The position numbers were made by a program, and so were the translations under genes. Below, one piece after another: positions 28,355-38,571 of a DNA stretch of 64,000 bases. The notes under the pieces are model-generated. The model did not search any database. It saw nothing but the letters and a program-made list of their open reading frames with translations, and had not been told where the DNA came from. Every line of letters begins with the position of its first letter. The first letter of the stretch is position 1. Source of the DNA: CAWAYH01 sp963786195 (lineage in GTDB: Bacteria; Acidobacteriota; Vicinamibacteria; Vicinamibacterales; 2-12-FULL-66-21); NCBI GenBank assembly GCA_963786195.1, contig CAWAYH010000002.1, positions 511,251-575,250 of the forward strand, in the 5' to 3' direction.

Positions 28355-29560
28355 ATGCACGCGCTGATCTACGACTGGAACAAGACGGACGCGCCGAGGC
28401 CCGCGCGGATCCTGCTCGACGACGAGACGCTGCGCGACGGATTGCAGTCGCCGTCGGTGAGAACCCCGGCCATCGAGCAGAAGATTCGAATCCTGCACCT
28501 CATCGATCGCCTGGGCATCGACACCGCCGATATCGGACTGCCTGGCGCGGGACCTCACGTCGTCCGCGACGTCGAGCGGCTCGCCCGTGAAATCGTGGAC
28601 CAGCGGCTCTCGGTCGCGGCCAACTGTGCTGCGCGAACGGTCATTGCCGATATCGAGCCGGTCGCCGCCATCTCCCAGCGGACGGGACTGGCGATCGAAT
28701 GCTGCACGTTCGTCGGATCCAGCCCGCTGCGGCAGTACGCCGAGGGCTGGGGGATCGATTACCTCCTGAAGCTGACCGAGGAGGCGATCACCTTCGCGGT
28801 TCGCGAGGGCCTGACCGTGATGTACGTCACGGAAGACACGACGCGGGCCGATCCCGAGACGCTCCGGCGGCTGTACTCCACGGCGATTCGGGCGGGCGCG
28901 TCGCGCGTCTGCGTGTCGGACACGGTCGGGCACGCGACGCCGGCCGGCGCGGGCGCCGTGGTGCGCTTCATCGCACAGGTCGTGGAAGAGTGCGGCGGCG
29001 GCGTCGGGATCGACTGGCACGGCCACCGCGATCGCGACCTGGCGGTCATCAATTCGCTGGCGGCGCTCGAGGCCGGCGCGACGCGCCTGCACGGGACGGC
29101 GATCGGGATCGGCGAGCGCGTCGGCAACACACCGATGGACATGCTGCTCGTCAATCTGGTCCTGATGGGATATCTCGAGCGCGATCTGTCGGCGCTGGTG
29201 GATTACTGCGAGACCGTGTCGAACGCGACGGGCGTGCCCATCCCGCCGAACTATCCCGTCGTTGGGCGCGACGCGTTCCGGACCGCCACGGGCGTGCACG
29301 CGTCGGCCGTGATCAAGGCGTTCCGCAAGAAGGACATGGCGCTGGTGGACGCCGTCTATTCCGGCGTGCCGGCCGGGATGGTGGGCCGCGAGCAGGAAAT
29401 CGAAGTCGGCCCGATGTCCGGGAAGTCGAACGTCGTCTTCTGGCTCGAGAAGCGCGGGCTGCCCGTCACCGACGAGGTCGTGGACCGGATCTTCGCGAAG
29501 GCCAAGGCGTCATCGTCCGTTCTGAGCGAACAGGAGATCCTGACCGAAGCCGGCCGATAG
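28355..29560 (+). CDS. 2-isopropylmalate/homocitrate synthase family protein (DRE-TIM)
   Basis: 401 aa. LLDDETLRDGLQSP carries the metal/acid motif of the DRE-TIM metallolyase family, DWHGHRDRDLAV the HxH metal ligands, and GTAIGIGERVGNTPMDML the LeuA-type loop. Such enzymes condense acetyl-CoA with a 2-oxoacid. At 401 aa it lacks the C-terminal LeuA allosteric domain (LeuA is usually over 500 aa), so it is not feedback-regulated leucine-type LeuA in the classical form; homocitrate- or citramalate-like specificity is possible. It begins 7 bp after the small membrane gene and converges on the M28 peptidase. Confidence 0.85.
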   Translation: MHALIYDWNKTDAPRPARILLDDETLRDGLQSPSVRTPAIEQKIRILHLIDRLGIDTADIGLPGAGPHVVRDVERLAREIVDQRLSVAANCAARTVIADIEPVAAISQRTGLAIECCTFVGSSPLRQYAEGWGIDYLLKLTEEAITFAVREGLTVMYVTEDTTRADPETLRRLYSTAIRAGASRVCVSDTVGHATPAGAGAVVRFIAQVVEECGGGVGIDWHGHRDRDLAVINSLAALEAGATRLHGTAIGIGERVGNTPMDMLLVNLVLMGYLERDLSALVDYCETVSNATGVPIPPNYPVVGRDAFRTATGVHASAVIKAFRKKDMALVDAVYSGVPAGMVGREQEIEVGPMSGKSNVVFWLEKRGLPVTDEVVDRIFAKAKASSSVLSEQEILTEAGR

Positions 29561-29572
29561 GCCGCTCACTGG

Positions 29573-30468
29573 CTACTTGCGCGGCGTTTTTTCGATATCC
29601 GGCAGGGCCGCCAGCAGCACTTCTCCCACCGCCGCCAGCGACTTCGCGGACACCCTGTCGAGCGTGTCACCCGCTTTGTGCCACGCGTCGTAATCGAGGT
29701 CGATGATGTCGACCGCCTCGACCCCAGCCCGGAGGAACGGGATGTGGTCGTCCTCGATCGGCGTCGTCTCGTCGACGAACTCCGGCCGCTTCACGCGCTT
29801 CGCGGCCGCCCAGATGATGTCGGTCAGCCACGGCGTGGAGTTCGATTCGCGCAGGACGCGGAGGTCGCTGTCGCCGATCATGTCGACGAGGATCAGCGCG
29901 CGGATGTCCTTCAACGTGCCATCTCTTGCGCGCCGCCTCGACGTAGTACCGGCTGCCGTAGGTGTGATCGTCGCCCTGCCATTCGACCACGGCTTCCTCG
30001 CCGTCGAGGAAGAGGAACTCGATCGGGAGTTGATTCTGACGGTCCTTCAGCACCCGGGCCAGCTCGATCAGGAACGCCGCGCTCGACCCGCCGTCGTTGG
30101 CGCCGACGAAATTGAACTCCTCGAACCGCTTCGTGTCGTAGTGTCCGGCGAAGATGAGCCGCCCGTGGTCCGTATCGCGGCCCGGGAGCTTCGCGCGCAG
30201 GTTGACGAGCTGCGATTTCCCCAGGGGCGTTTCGGCGGAGAAGGCCTGCTCGTCGACGGTCAGCCCGATGGCCTTCAGCTGGCCTGGTGATGTAGTCGCG
30301 GGCCTGCCGCGCGCCAGGCGTGCCCGCGACGCGCGGGCCGATCGCAACGAGCTGCTTGATGTGCTCGAAAGCTCTGGCGCCGTCGAACCGCGGGGGAGTC
30401 TGCATGGCCTGGAGACAGGCGGCGGACGTCAGCAAGACGAGCGCGAATCGAGTGGCGGAGTAGCGCAT
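29573..30468 (-). CDS. M28 family metallopeptidase, glutaminyl-cyclase-like (two frameshifts)
   Basis: About 298 aa read across frames, with a signal peptide (FALVLLTSAACLQAM). Zinc ligands of the M28 family are all present: His in FAGHYDTKRF, Asp in GANDGGSSAA, Glu pair in FLDGEEAVVEW, Asp in LVDMIGDSDL and His in YDAWHKAGDTLDRV. The shape and the FLDGEEA...W block fit glutaminyl-peptide cyclotransferase-like secreted proteins as well as aminopeptidases. Frame changes near 30285 and 29915. The start at ATG 30468 is chosen because it begins the signal peptide; the open frame upstream is repeat DNA. Confidence 0.78.
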
Positions 30469-30487
30469 ATGAGCTTCTTCGCTGCGA

Positions 30488-30671
30488 CGGAGGGCGCGGA
30501 GGGAATCACACACGGAGGCGCGGAGAAACGGAGAAAACCTCAACACAGGTCGGAGAACGCCACGCGCAGCGCGATCCCCGACCCGTAGCGCACCTCAGTG
30601 TCTGATTCTCTTCCTGAAGACCACCCTCCGCGTCTCCGTGCCTCCGTGTGTGATTCCCTCCGCGCCCTCCG
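30488..30671. repeat. 184-bp element with perfect 31-bp terminal inverted repeats
   Basis: Arms 30488-30518 and 30641-30671 are perfect reverse complements over 31 bp (beginning cggagggcgcggagggaatc) and stay similar for about 15 more bases (cggagaaacggag against cggagacgcggag). The core holds gcgctacgggtcggggatcg-like sequence on the minus strand. No gene fits inside. It sits 12 bp from the citrate synthase stop and 20 bp from the M28 start, filling the whole gap, like a MITE-type or REP-type element. Confidence 0.8.
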
Positions 30672-30682
30672 CCCCCTCCGGA

Positions 30683-31969
<1,287 letters not shown>

Positions 31970-32011
31970 GCGGTCGTCTTGTGTGTGAGCGGGGGATCGG
32001 GGAGCGGACCC

Positions 32012-32197
32012 TCAGGTGTCGTTGCTGCCCGTATCGCCGTTGTCCCGGTCACCCGGGTCTTTCCCGGGCACCCGGTAATCCTCCGAGAGCCAGCGCCCGA
32101 GATCCGCCAGCTTGCACCGCTCGCTGCAGAAGGGCCGCCACGCCGGATCCACCGGCCGGCGGCGGCAGTACACGCACCAGGCTTCGGGCCGCGCCAA
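32012..32197 (-). CDS. yacG: YacG-type zinc protein (DNA gyrase inhibitor family)
   Basis: 61 aa from TTG 32197. Four cysteines in CVYCRRRP and FCSERCKLADLGRW form the YacG zinc knuckle (CxxC...CxxxC), and LADLGRWLSEDYRVPG is the family C-terminal block. YacG binds GyrB and inhibits gyrase in E. coli. TACAAT (complement of 32206-32211) lies 8 nt upstream of the TTG, so a leaderless mRNA is likely; this also supports the TTG as start. Acidic tail GDRDNGDTGSNDT. Confidence 0.85.
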   Translation of the reverse strand: MARPEAWCVYCRRRPVDPAWRPFCSERCKLADLGRWLSEDYRVPGKDPGDRDNGDTGSNDT

Positions 32198-32205
32198 ACC
32201 TGCCT

Positions 32206-32211
32206 ATTGTA
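32206..32211 (-). promoter_or_regulatory. -10 element TACAAT, 8 nt before yacG
   Basis: TACAAT on the minus strand with an 8-nt gap to the TTG start; predicts a leaderless transcript. Confidence 0.4.
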
Positions 32212-32232
32212 ATCAATTGCCGGGAGCGGTGC

Positions 32233-32913
32233 CTACGCCTCGACTTCGCCCGCGTGGTGGCGCACGTCCTTCGCAGACACCATGAAGATGACGTCTTCGG
32301 CCACGTTCGTGGCGTGGTCGCCGATGCGCTCGAGGTGGCGGGAAATCAGGATCAGATCCAGCGACGGCTCGATCGTGTGGGGATCCTGCAGCATGTAGGT
32401 CAGCAGCTCGCGGAAGACCTGCGTCTTCAGCGCGTCGAGCGTGTCGTCCTCGTTCAGGACGCCGTGCGCCAGGTCGGTATCGCGCCGCACGTAGGCGTCG
32501 AGCGCGTTCCGCAGCATGCGCTGCGCGATCTCGGCCATCCGCGGAATGTCGATCAGCTCTTTCACCGGCGGGTGCCGCATGTAGCGCCTGACGGCTTCCG
32601 CGATGTTGATCGCCAGATCGCCGACGCGCTCGAGGTCCGTGTTGATCTTGACCGCCGCGACGATGGATCGCAGGTCGACCGCCATCGGCTGGTGCAGCGC
32701 CAGCAGCTTGAAGCAGCGGCTGTCGATCTCGATGTGGAGCTGGTTGATCGGGCCGTCGCCCGCCAGCACGCGATCGATCAGCGCGACGTCCCGCTGCACG
32801 AGTCCCTTGACCGCCGAGCGGACGCGGTCTTCGGCCAGGCCGCCCATTTCGAGCAGGCGGGTCTTGAGCTGTTCCAGCTCCTCCTGAAAGTGAGGAACGA
32901 TACGGTCGGGCAT
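32233..32913 (-). CDS. phoU: Phosphate transport system regulator PhoU
   Basis: 226 aa, all-helical. Two PhoU repeats with the metal-binding E/DxxxD motifs: AVDLRSIVAAVKINTDLERVGD and LISRHLERIGDHATNVAED. PhoU represses the Pho regulon by bridging the Pst transporter and the PhoR kinase when phosphate is plentiful. It lies directly downstream of pstB in the same direction (42 bp apart), an operon pair. pstS, pstC and pstA are 10 kb away on the same strand. Confidence 0.95.
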   Translation of the reverse strand: MPDRIVPHFQEELEQLKTRLLEMGGLAEDRVRSAVKGLVQRDVALIDRVLAGDGPINQLHIEIDSRCFKLLALHQPMAVDLRSIVAAVKINTDLERVGDLAINIAEAVRRYMRHPPVKELIDIPRMAEIAQRMLRNALDAYVRRDTDLAHGVLNEDDTLDALKTQVFRELLTYMLQDPHTIEPSLDLILISRHLERIGDHATNVAEDVIFMVSAKDVRHHAGEVEA

Positions 32914-32955
32914 AATTCAGTGTCCAGCTTCCAGCGCCAGCTCCGATCAGACGTG

Positions 32956-33786
32956 CTATCCAAATCGTCCCGTGACGTAGTCTTCCGTCAGCTTCTCCGC
33001 CGGGTTCGTGAAAATCCGATCGGTCGGTCCGTGTTCGATCAGCCGGCCGAGCCAGAAGAACGCGGTGCGGTCGGACACGCGCGCGGCCTGCTGCATGTTG
33101 TGCGTCACGATGACGATCGTGAACTGCGACTTGAGCTGATAGATCAGCTCCTCGATCCGCTGGGTGGCAATCGGGTCCAGCGCAGACGCCGGCTCGTCCA
33201 TCAGGAGGATCTCCGGCTTCACCGCGAGCGCCCGGGCGATGCAGAGACGCTGCTGCTGGCCGCCCGACAGCGCGAGCGCGGAGTCGTGCAGCCGGTCCTT
33301 CACCTCGTCCCAGATCGCCGCGGACCGGAGGCTCTCCTCGACGCGACCGTGCAGGTCGGCCTTGTTCTTGGCGAGCCCGTTGATGCGCAGGCCGTACGCC
33401 ACGTTCTCGAAGATCGATTTCGGAAACGGATTGGACTTCTGAAACACCATCCCGACGCGCCGCCGGAGCGCCACGACGTCCATGCCCGATCCGTAGATGT
33501 CGTCGCCGTCGATGAGGACCTTGCCCTCGACGCGCGTCCCCGCGATGATGTCGTTCATCCGGTTGAGCGTGCGGAGAAACGTGCTCTTGCCGCAGCCGGA
33601 CGGCCCGATGAAGGCCGTCACGAGCTTGGCCGGGATCTGGATGGAGATGTCTTCGAGCGCGCGCTTGGCCCCGTAGTAGAAGTTCAGCCCCCGGACGTCG
33701 ATGGCGATCGGGTGATCGTCACCGTCGGGCTGAGAGGCCCGGGCGGGGACGGACAGGGGAGGCGGAATGGTCTGCACGCGGCTCAT
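32956..33786 (-). CDS. pstB: Phosphate ABC transporter ATP-binding protein PstB
   Basis: 276 aa. Walker A GPSGCGKSTFLRTLNRMND, Q-loop, signature LSGGQQQRLCIARAL, Walker B ILLMDEPASALDP and H-loop VTHNMQQAARVSD. The RTLNRMND and GMVFQKSNPFPKSIFENV blocks are specific for PstB. It powers phosphate import with PstC/PstA. The 276 aa include a roughly 25-residue N-terminal extension. A PHO-box-like TTTACA direct repeat lies upstream at 33835-33852. It is separated from the other pst genes by a kinase/polyphosphatase block. Confidence 0.96.
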   Translation of the reverse strand: MSRVQTIPPPLSVPARASQPDGDDHPIAIDVRGLNFYYGAKRALEDISIQIPAKLVTAFIGPSGCGKSTFLRTLNRMNDIIAGTRVEGKVLIDGDDIYGSGMDVVALRRRVGMVFQKSNPFPKSIFENVAYGLRINGLAKNKADLHGRVEESLRSAAIWDEVKDRLHDSALALSGGQQQRLCIARALAVKPEILLMDEPASALDPIATQRIEELIYQLKSQFTIVIVTHNMQQAARVSDRTAFFWLGRLIEHGPTDRIFTNPAEKLTEDYVTGRFG

Positions 33787-33834
33787 GCCAACGGCATCAG
33801 CCTATCGGCTGGCAGTTTCCACGCAATTTCGCGT

Positions 33835-33852
33835 ATGTAAATTCCGTGTAAA
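33835..33852 (-). promoter_or_regulatory. PHO-box-like direct repeat upstream of pstB
   Basis: On the minus strand TTTACAC-ggaa-TTTACAT: two 7-mers with an 11-bp period, the geometry of PhoB/PhoP sites, 50 bp before the pstB start. The expected -10 at the usual distance is not convincing. Confidence 0.5.
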
Positions 33853-33887
33853 CAGGCCCAAGGTGGTCAGACGCCCGGCGGGGCCGC

Positions 33888-34665
33888 TCAGGTCGTGGAC
33901 AGCGGCTGGGGTGTCTCGGCCCGGGTACTGTCGCTTTCCGCCAGGAACGCCCCGATCTGGCGGCGCAGCTCGTCCTGGATGACGTCCACCTTGCGGCGGG
34001 CGTCGAGCACCCGGAAGCCGAACTCGTCCGCCATCGACGCGTACTCTTTCAGGAGCGCTTTCTGGTAGGCGCGGAAGCTCTCGTAGATGTCGTCGCCGAG
34101 CTTCAGGTCCATCCCCGATTCCCAGTAGTCCATGCCGCGCGACTGGAGCACCCGCCGGATCAGCGTCTTCTCGTCGATCTTGAGGTAGAACACCAGGTGC
34201 GGCGCGATCGCGAACCCATAGAGGTTCCGGATCCACGTGCGATCGACGCCGCGGACGCCCGCGCGCGCCATCGCCGTGAAGATGTACCGGTCCGACAGCA
34301 CGATGAAGCCGGCCTTGAGCGCCGGGATGATCTCCTTCTCGAGGCGATCGGCGAAGTCGGTCGCGTAGAGCAGCACGAACGTCAGCTTGTTGAGCGTGTT
34401 GCTCGACTTGGCCAGATCGATCGTCGGCTGCATCAGCTCGGATCGCGTCCAGCCGGTCTCGATGACGCCGTAGCCCTGCACCTCGAGCCATTCGCGCAGC
34501 AGGGAGATCTGCGTCGAGCGGCCGACGCCGTCGGTGCCCTCGATCGCGATGATCTTGCCGGGATAGCCGTCGATCGGCAGGTAGGGAATGCCGTAGCCGT
34601 AGTAGCTGCCCGGCTTGGCGCCGCCGTTGGCGCCTGTCCTCAGGCAAGCTCGTCGAGCTCGTCAT
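33888..34665 (-). CDS. Thymidylate-kinase-like protein, copy 1 (one frameshift)
   Basis: About 258 aa. P-loop IAIEGTDGVGRSTQISLL, then IETGWTRSELMQPTIDLAK, FVLLYATDFADRLEKEIIPAL, the DRY-type lid region VLSDRYIFTAMARAGVRGVD and LRRQIGAFLAES. The P-loop has Arg in place of the usual Lys (GRST), which should impair phosphate binding. An N-terminal tail (GSYYGYGIPYLPIDGYPGK) precedes the fold. Starts at ATG 34665 inside the end of copy 2 (26-bp overlap); frame change near 34625. It lies between pstB/phoU and ppx. Nucleotide substrate is not certain. Confidence 0.7.
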
Positions 34666-35340
34666 CGGTATCCTCGATTTCCAGGTGCTGCGAGACGAGC
34701 TTGCGGAACGTGCGCTGCTGCTCGGTGATGCTGCCGACTGGCGTTGACGACGCTCAGGCCGAACTCGTCGACGAGGCGATCGTATTCGTCGAGCACCTTG
34801 CCCTGGAAGATCCGGAAGCTCTCGACCACGTTGCGCGCTCCAGCCCATGTCCATGCCGGCCTCGTAGAACTTCAGCTTCACGCGGCGCGCGAGCAGGCGG
34901 TCGGTCGAGACCTCGATCGGCACGCGGAAGTAGACGGCCAGGTCGGGCTTGACCGCGAAGCTGTAGAGCTCGCGCACCCAGCGCCGATCGACGCCGCGCG
35001 CCGCGTCGCGCGCGAACGCGGTGTAGGCGTAGCGGTCGGCCAGCACGATCATGCCGGCCTTGAGCGGCGGAATGATGTTGTAGAGCAGCCGATCGGCGAA
35101 GTCGGTGGCGTGCAGCAGGCTGAACGTCATCGGCGTCAGCGAGTTCTTCTTCTTGCCGGTCTTCGTCGCGGCCTTGACGAGCGCCGACGAGTTCCACTCG
35201 GTCACGAAGACGGGATGGCCGGCCGCGCTAAGCCACTTCGCCAGCAGCGCCAGCTGCGTCGTCTTTCCGGAGCCGTCGATGCCCTCGACCACGAACAGCT
35301 TTCCCGGGTACTCGTGCGGCGTGGTCAGGTTGTTCAGCAT
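34640..35340 (-). CDS. Thymidylate-kinase-like protein, copy 2 (frameshifts)
   Basis: About 233 aa. Canonical P-loop FVVEGIDGSGKTTQLALL, then WNSSALVKAATKTGKKKNSL, SLLHATDFADRLLYNIIPPL, VLADRYAYTAFARDAARGVD and WVRELYSFAVKPDLAVYFRV. Paralogue of copy 1 with the same order of blocks, but this copy keeps the lysine. Frame changes near 34840 and 34740; the end is EDTDDELDELA. Starts at ATG 35340, four bases from the ppx stop. Conserved placement beside Ppx and CHAD suggests a phosphate/polyphosphate-linked kinase rather than the housekeeping tmk; inference. Confidence 0.72.
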
Positions 35341-36929
35341 GAGCCTGTTCTCTGTGATGATCGTTCGTCCCGCTCGCGCCCTTGTAGTCGCTGCCCGCGA
35401 CCTCGAAGCGCAGGGGCTTCCCGAGCAGCTCCTCGAGCGGCGCCACGTGCCGGTGCGCGGCCCAGAGCTCGAGCTCGGCGTCGCCGGTCGTGCGCAGGCG
35501 CGCGAGATAGTCGTCGCCGCGCGGATACAGGTCGATGCCGGCGAGCGCCTGGGCGTGGCTGCGGTCGAGCCCCTCGGCGAGACGCGACCATCGCCGACAG
35601 CGCTTTGCACCGTGCGTCGCAGCGACCCGTTCAGGTCGCCGTAGCCCTCGTGCGATTTCTTCGGCGTGGCCTGCCGGTGATACCGCGCGATGAGCGCGAT
35701 GACCTCGATCTCCTGCGGATCGAAGCCGCGCAGGTCGCCGTTCTTGATCAGGTAATACGAGTGCCGGTGGTGGCGCTCGTAGCTGATGTGCACGCCGACG
35801 TCGTGCAGCAGCGCGCCGTACTCGAGCCACTCGCGTTCGCGGTCGCCCAGCCCGTGGACGCTGCGCGTCTGGTCGAAGATGGTCAGCGCCAGTCGCGCGA
35901 CCTGCTGCGCGTGCTCCGACCAGTAGCCGCACCGCTCGCCGAGCTCGACGACGCTGCGGCGGCGGACGTCGGGGTAGCGTTCGACCTTGCGGATGCGCGC
36001 GCTGTTGCGGTGGATGTAGTCGAGGACCAGGCCTTCGCGCAGCGCCAGGTCGCAGAGCGTGAACTCGTCGGCGCCGAGGCGCCGGACGATCGTGTCGAGC
36101 AGCACGGAGCCGGCGACGGAGAGGTCGGCGCGGCGCGGATCGATCCCCGGCGTGGCGCAGCCGCTCTTCGAGATCGGACTCGATGAGCTGCTTGCGCAGC
36201 CGGTGGAGCGCCTTCGCGGTGACGCGCCGGTTGCGCAGGTCATCGGGGCGCTCATCGTCGTCGGTCGTCGAGGCCATGAGGCCAAGGCTGAGGATCGTGC
36301 CGGACGTGCCGATCACGCGATCGAAGCCGCGGGCCGCGATCTGATCGAGGTAGCTGCCCATCTCGCGGTTGAGATGCTTGATCAGGCGGCGCTCGTCGCC
36401 GCCGCACAGCGGATCGCTGCGTGACGAACCGTTCGGTCAGCCGGATGACGCCGACCTTGAAGCTGCGGCCCTGCGTCAGATGCGTCGCCGTGCCGAGCGT
36501 GATCTCGACGCTGCCGCCGCCGATGTCGACGACGACCGCCGGCGTGCCGCCGATGTCCACGCCGTAGCCGGCGGCGAGGTGGATCAGCCGGGCTTCTTCC
36601 GTGCCGGAAATCACGCGGATCCGGATGCCGGTCTGGCGATCGACCTCGGCGATGAAGTCGCCGCCGTTGTCCGCTTCGCGCGTCGCGCTGGTCGCGGCGG
36701 CGACGATCTCGTCGACCTTGTGCGACTCGGCCAGGCGCTTGAATTTCGAGAGCGTCTGCAGCGCCGTGGTCATGGCGGTCGGCGTGAGGCTGCGGCCGTC
36801 CAGACCGCCGGCGCCGAGACGGACCATGTCTTTTTCGCGATCGATGACCTCGAAGGACAGGTCCGGACGGACCTGCACCACGATCATGTGGATCGAGTTG
36901 GTGCCGATGTCGATGGCGGCGATGCGCAT
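35334..36929 (-). CDS. ppx: Exopolyphosphatase/pppGpp phosphatase (Ppx/GppA) with C-terminal HD domain (frameshifts)
   Basis: About 530 aa read across frames. N-terminal actin-like ASKHA domains: IAAIDIGTNSIHMIVVQV, ATSATREADNGGDF, VISGTEEARLIHLA, VVVDIGGGSVEITLG and FDRVIGTSGTILSLGLM. The C-terminal HD-type domain reads GALLHDVGVHISYERHHRHS, YYLIKNGDLRGFDPQE. It hydrolyses terminal phosphates of polyphosphate and/or pppGpp. Frame changes near 36415, 36175, 35590 and 35375. Divergent from the polyphosphate-binding CHAD gene. Confidence 0.85.
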
Positions 36930-37047
36930 GCAGGGGCGGGGCGCAGCTGGACCGGGCCTTGTCCTGTTACATACCCGTTATATACTGGCTGGACCGACGG
37001 TTCGTTTGGGGCCGGCCTCTCGTGCCCAGTCGAACCGCGATCCTACC
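36930..37047. promoter_or_regulatory. Divergent ppx-CHAD promoter region
   Basis: TTGTCC (36959-36964), 16 bp, TATACT (36981-36986) reads toward the CHAD gene. The same stretch has GTTACAT-accc-GTTATAT (36966-36983), two 7-mers with an 11-bp period as in the PHO-box-like sites elsewhere in the window. Confidence 0.45.
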
Positions 37048-38038
37048 ATGAACCGTGTGACCCCACGTCTGACGACACGACTCCTTGCTGCGCGCGCCCG
37101 GGCGCTCAAGCGACATCTGCCGGCAGCGATCAATGGTGACGGCCGTGGCGTTCACCAGGCGCGTGTCGCGTCACGACGCCTGCGGGAGGCCGTGCCGGTG
37201 CTGGCGACCGGCGTCAAGGGCAGCAAGGTCGGGAAGGCGCGCCGCAAGATCCGTCGGCTGACGCGAGCACTCGGGACCGTGCGCGAGCTCGACGTGACGC
37301 TGGCCATCCTCGACGAGCTCGCGGCGCTGGACACCCTGCCGCGCCACGCCCTCGAAGACGTCCGGCGCCACGTGATCACGGAGCGCGACGAGCGTCGCGC
37401 GCGTCATGCTCAAGCGGCTGGATCACGTCAACCTGTCGAAGCTGGATCGCCGGCTGAGCGACGGTCGGCGAGGCGCTCGCAGCAGGACGACTCCGAGGGC
37501 TGGCGCGACGCGCTGGGCTCCCGGCTCGTCAAGCGATCGAAGGCGCTCGGCGCGGCGATCGACGAAGCCGGTCAGATGTACGCCCCGGAGCGGCTGCACC
37601 AGGTCCGCATCGCGGCCAAGAAGCTGCGCTACGCGATGGAGCTGGCCGCGGAGCGGGTTGAAGACGGCGGCGGCGCCGGTCCGCGTCCTCAAGCGCGTCC
37701 AGGACACGCTCGGCCGCCTGCACGATTTGCAGGTGCTGCAGACATACGTGGCCGCGGTTCAGGCGGCCGCCGCCCGACGCGGCCCTGCCCGACAGCGGGC
37801 TGGAGATCATCGCCGCGCGCTCGAAGATCAGTGCCGTCACCTGCACGGGCGCTACGTCGCCGGTCTGCCCGCGTTGATGGACGTCGTCGAGATCACGCGA
37901 ACCGCGATCGTGCCGCAGCTCGCTCACCGGCCGCGCGGCAAGCGTCGCGTCCTGAAGATGGCGCTCAAGCAGCGCGCGGCGATCGGTCGCGCCGCCCAGC
38001 GGGTCCTGCCGCCGGCCGTCAGCGAGCCGACGCAGTAG
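37048..38038 (+). CDS. CHAD domain protein (frameshifts)
   Basis: About 330 aa, all-helical and rich in Arg/Lys/His. The conserved histidine-helix start VHQARVASRRLREAVPVL and RRLTRALGTVRELDVTLAIL, then a second half YAPERLHQVRIAAKKLRYAMEL and VLKRVQDTLGRLHDLQVLQ, are the two CHAD half-repeats. CHAD domains bind inorganic polyphosphate through a basic pore and target polyP granules. Frame changes near 37405, 37455, 37670 and 37785. Divergent from ppx and 22 bp upstream of sixA, so it belongs to a polyphosphate module. Confidence 0.85.
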
Positions 38039-38059
38039 GAACAGACAGGAAGGGGCGGG

Positions 38060-38564
38060 ATGGCGACGCTCGAGCTTTACCTGATTCGCCACGGGATTGC
38101 CGCGGAGCGCGGCGAAGAGTATCCGGACGATTCGAAGCGGCCGCTCACCAGCGAGGGCATCACCCGGCTGCGCAAGGAGGCGAAGGCGCTCGAGGCGCTC
38201 GACGTCACTTCGATCAGATCATCACCAGCCCGCTCGTCCGGACGCGAGCAGACCGCCGACGTCTTCGCGGAGACGATGAAGTCGAAGCCGCCGGTCGCGA
38301 CGGTCGACGCGCTGGCGCCCGCCGGCACGCCGGCCGCCGTGATCCAGGAACTCGGCCAAGCACGTGCGCAAGGGGCGGGTCGCGCTCGTCGGCCACGAGC
38401 CGAACCTCGGGCGAGCTCGCCGCGCACCTGATCGGCGCGCGCGCGCCGCTCGAGTTCAAGAAGGGCGCCATCTGCCGGATCGACTTCGACGTCGTTCCCG
38501 CCCAAGGGCAACGGGCAGCTGATCTGGTTCGTCACGCCGCGGATGCTCCGCGAAGCTTGTCTGA
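38060..38564 (+). CDS. sixA: Phosphohistidine phosphatase SixA (frameshifts)
   Basis: About 168 aa. Histidine phosphatase superfamily: YLIRHGIAAERG with the phosphorylated His (RHG), IITSPLVRTRATADVF, and VGHEPNLGELAAHLIG with the second catalytic His. SixA removes phosphate from phosphohistidine proteins such as ArcB or NPr. It ends with FVTPRMLRKLV if one base is dropped near 38550. Frame changes near 38210, 38355, 38405 and 38500. GGAAGGGG-type ribosome site just upstream of ATG 38060. Co-directional with the CHAD gene; the CHAD-SixA pair is common in many phyla. Confidence 0.82.
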
Positions 38565-38571
38565 TCCGCGC

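Noticed and set aside
33802..36285. 827-codon continuous minus-strand frame
   Set aside because: It strings together pieces of ppx, the two kinase-like genes and out-of-frame sequence; real homology switches frames inside it.
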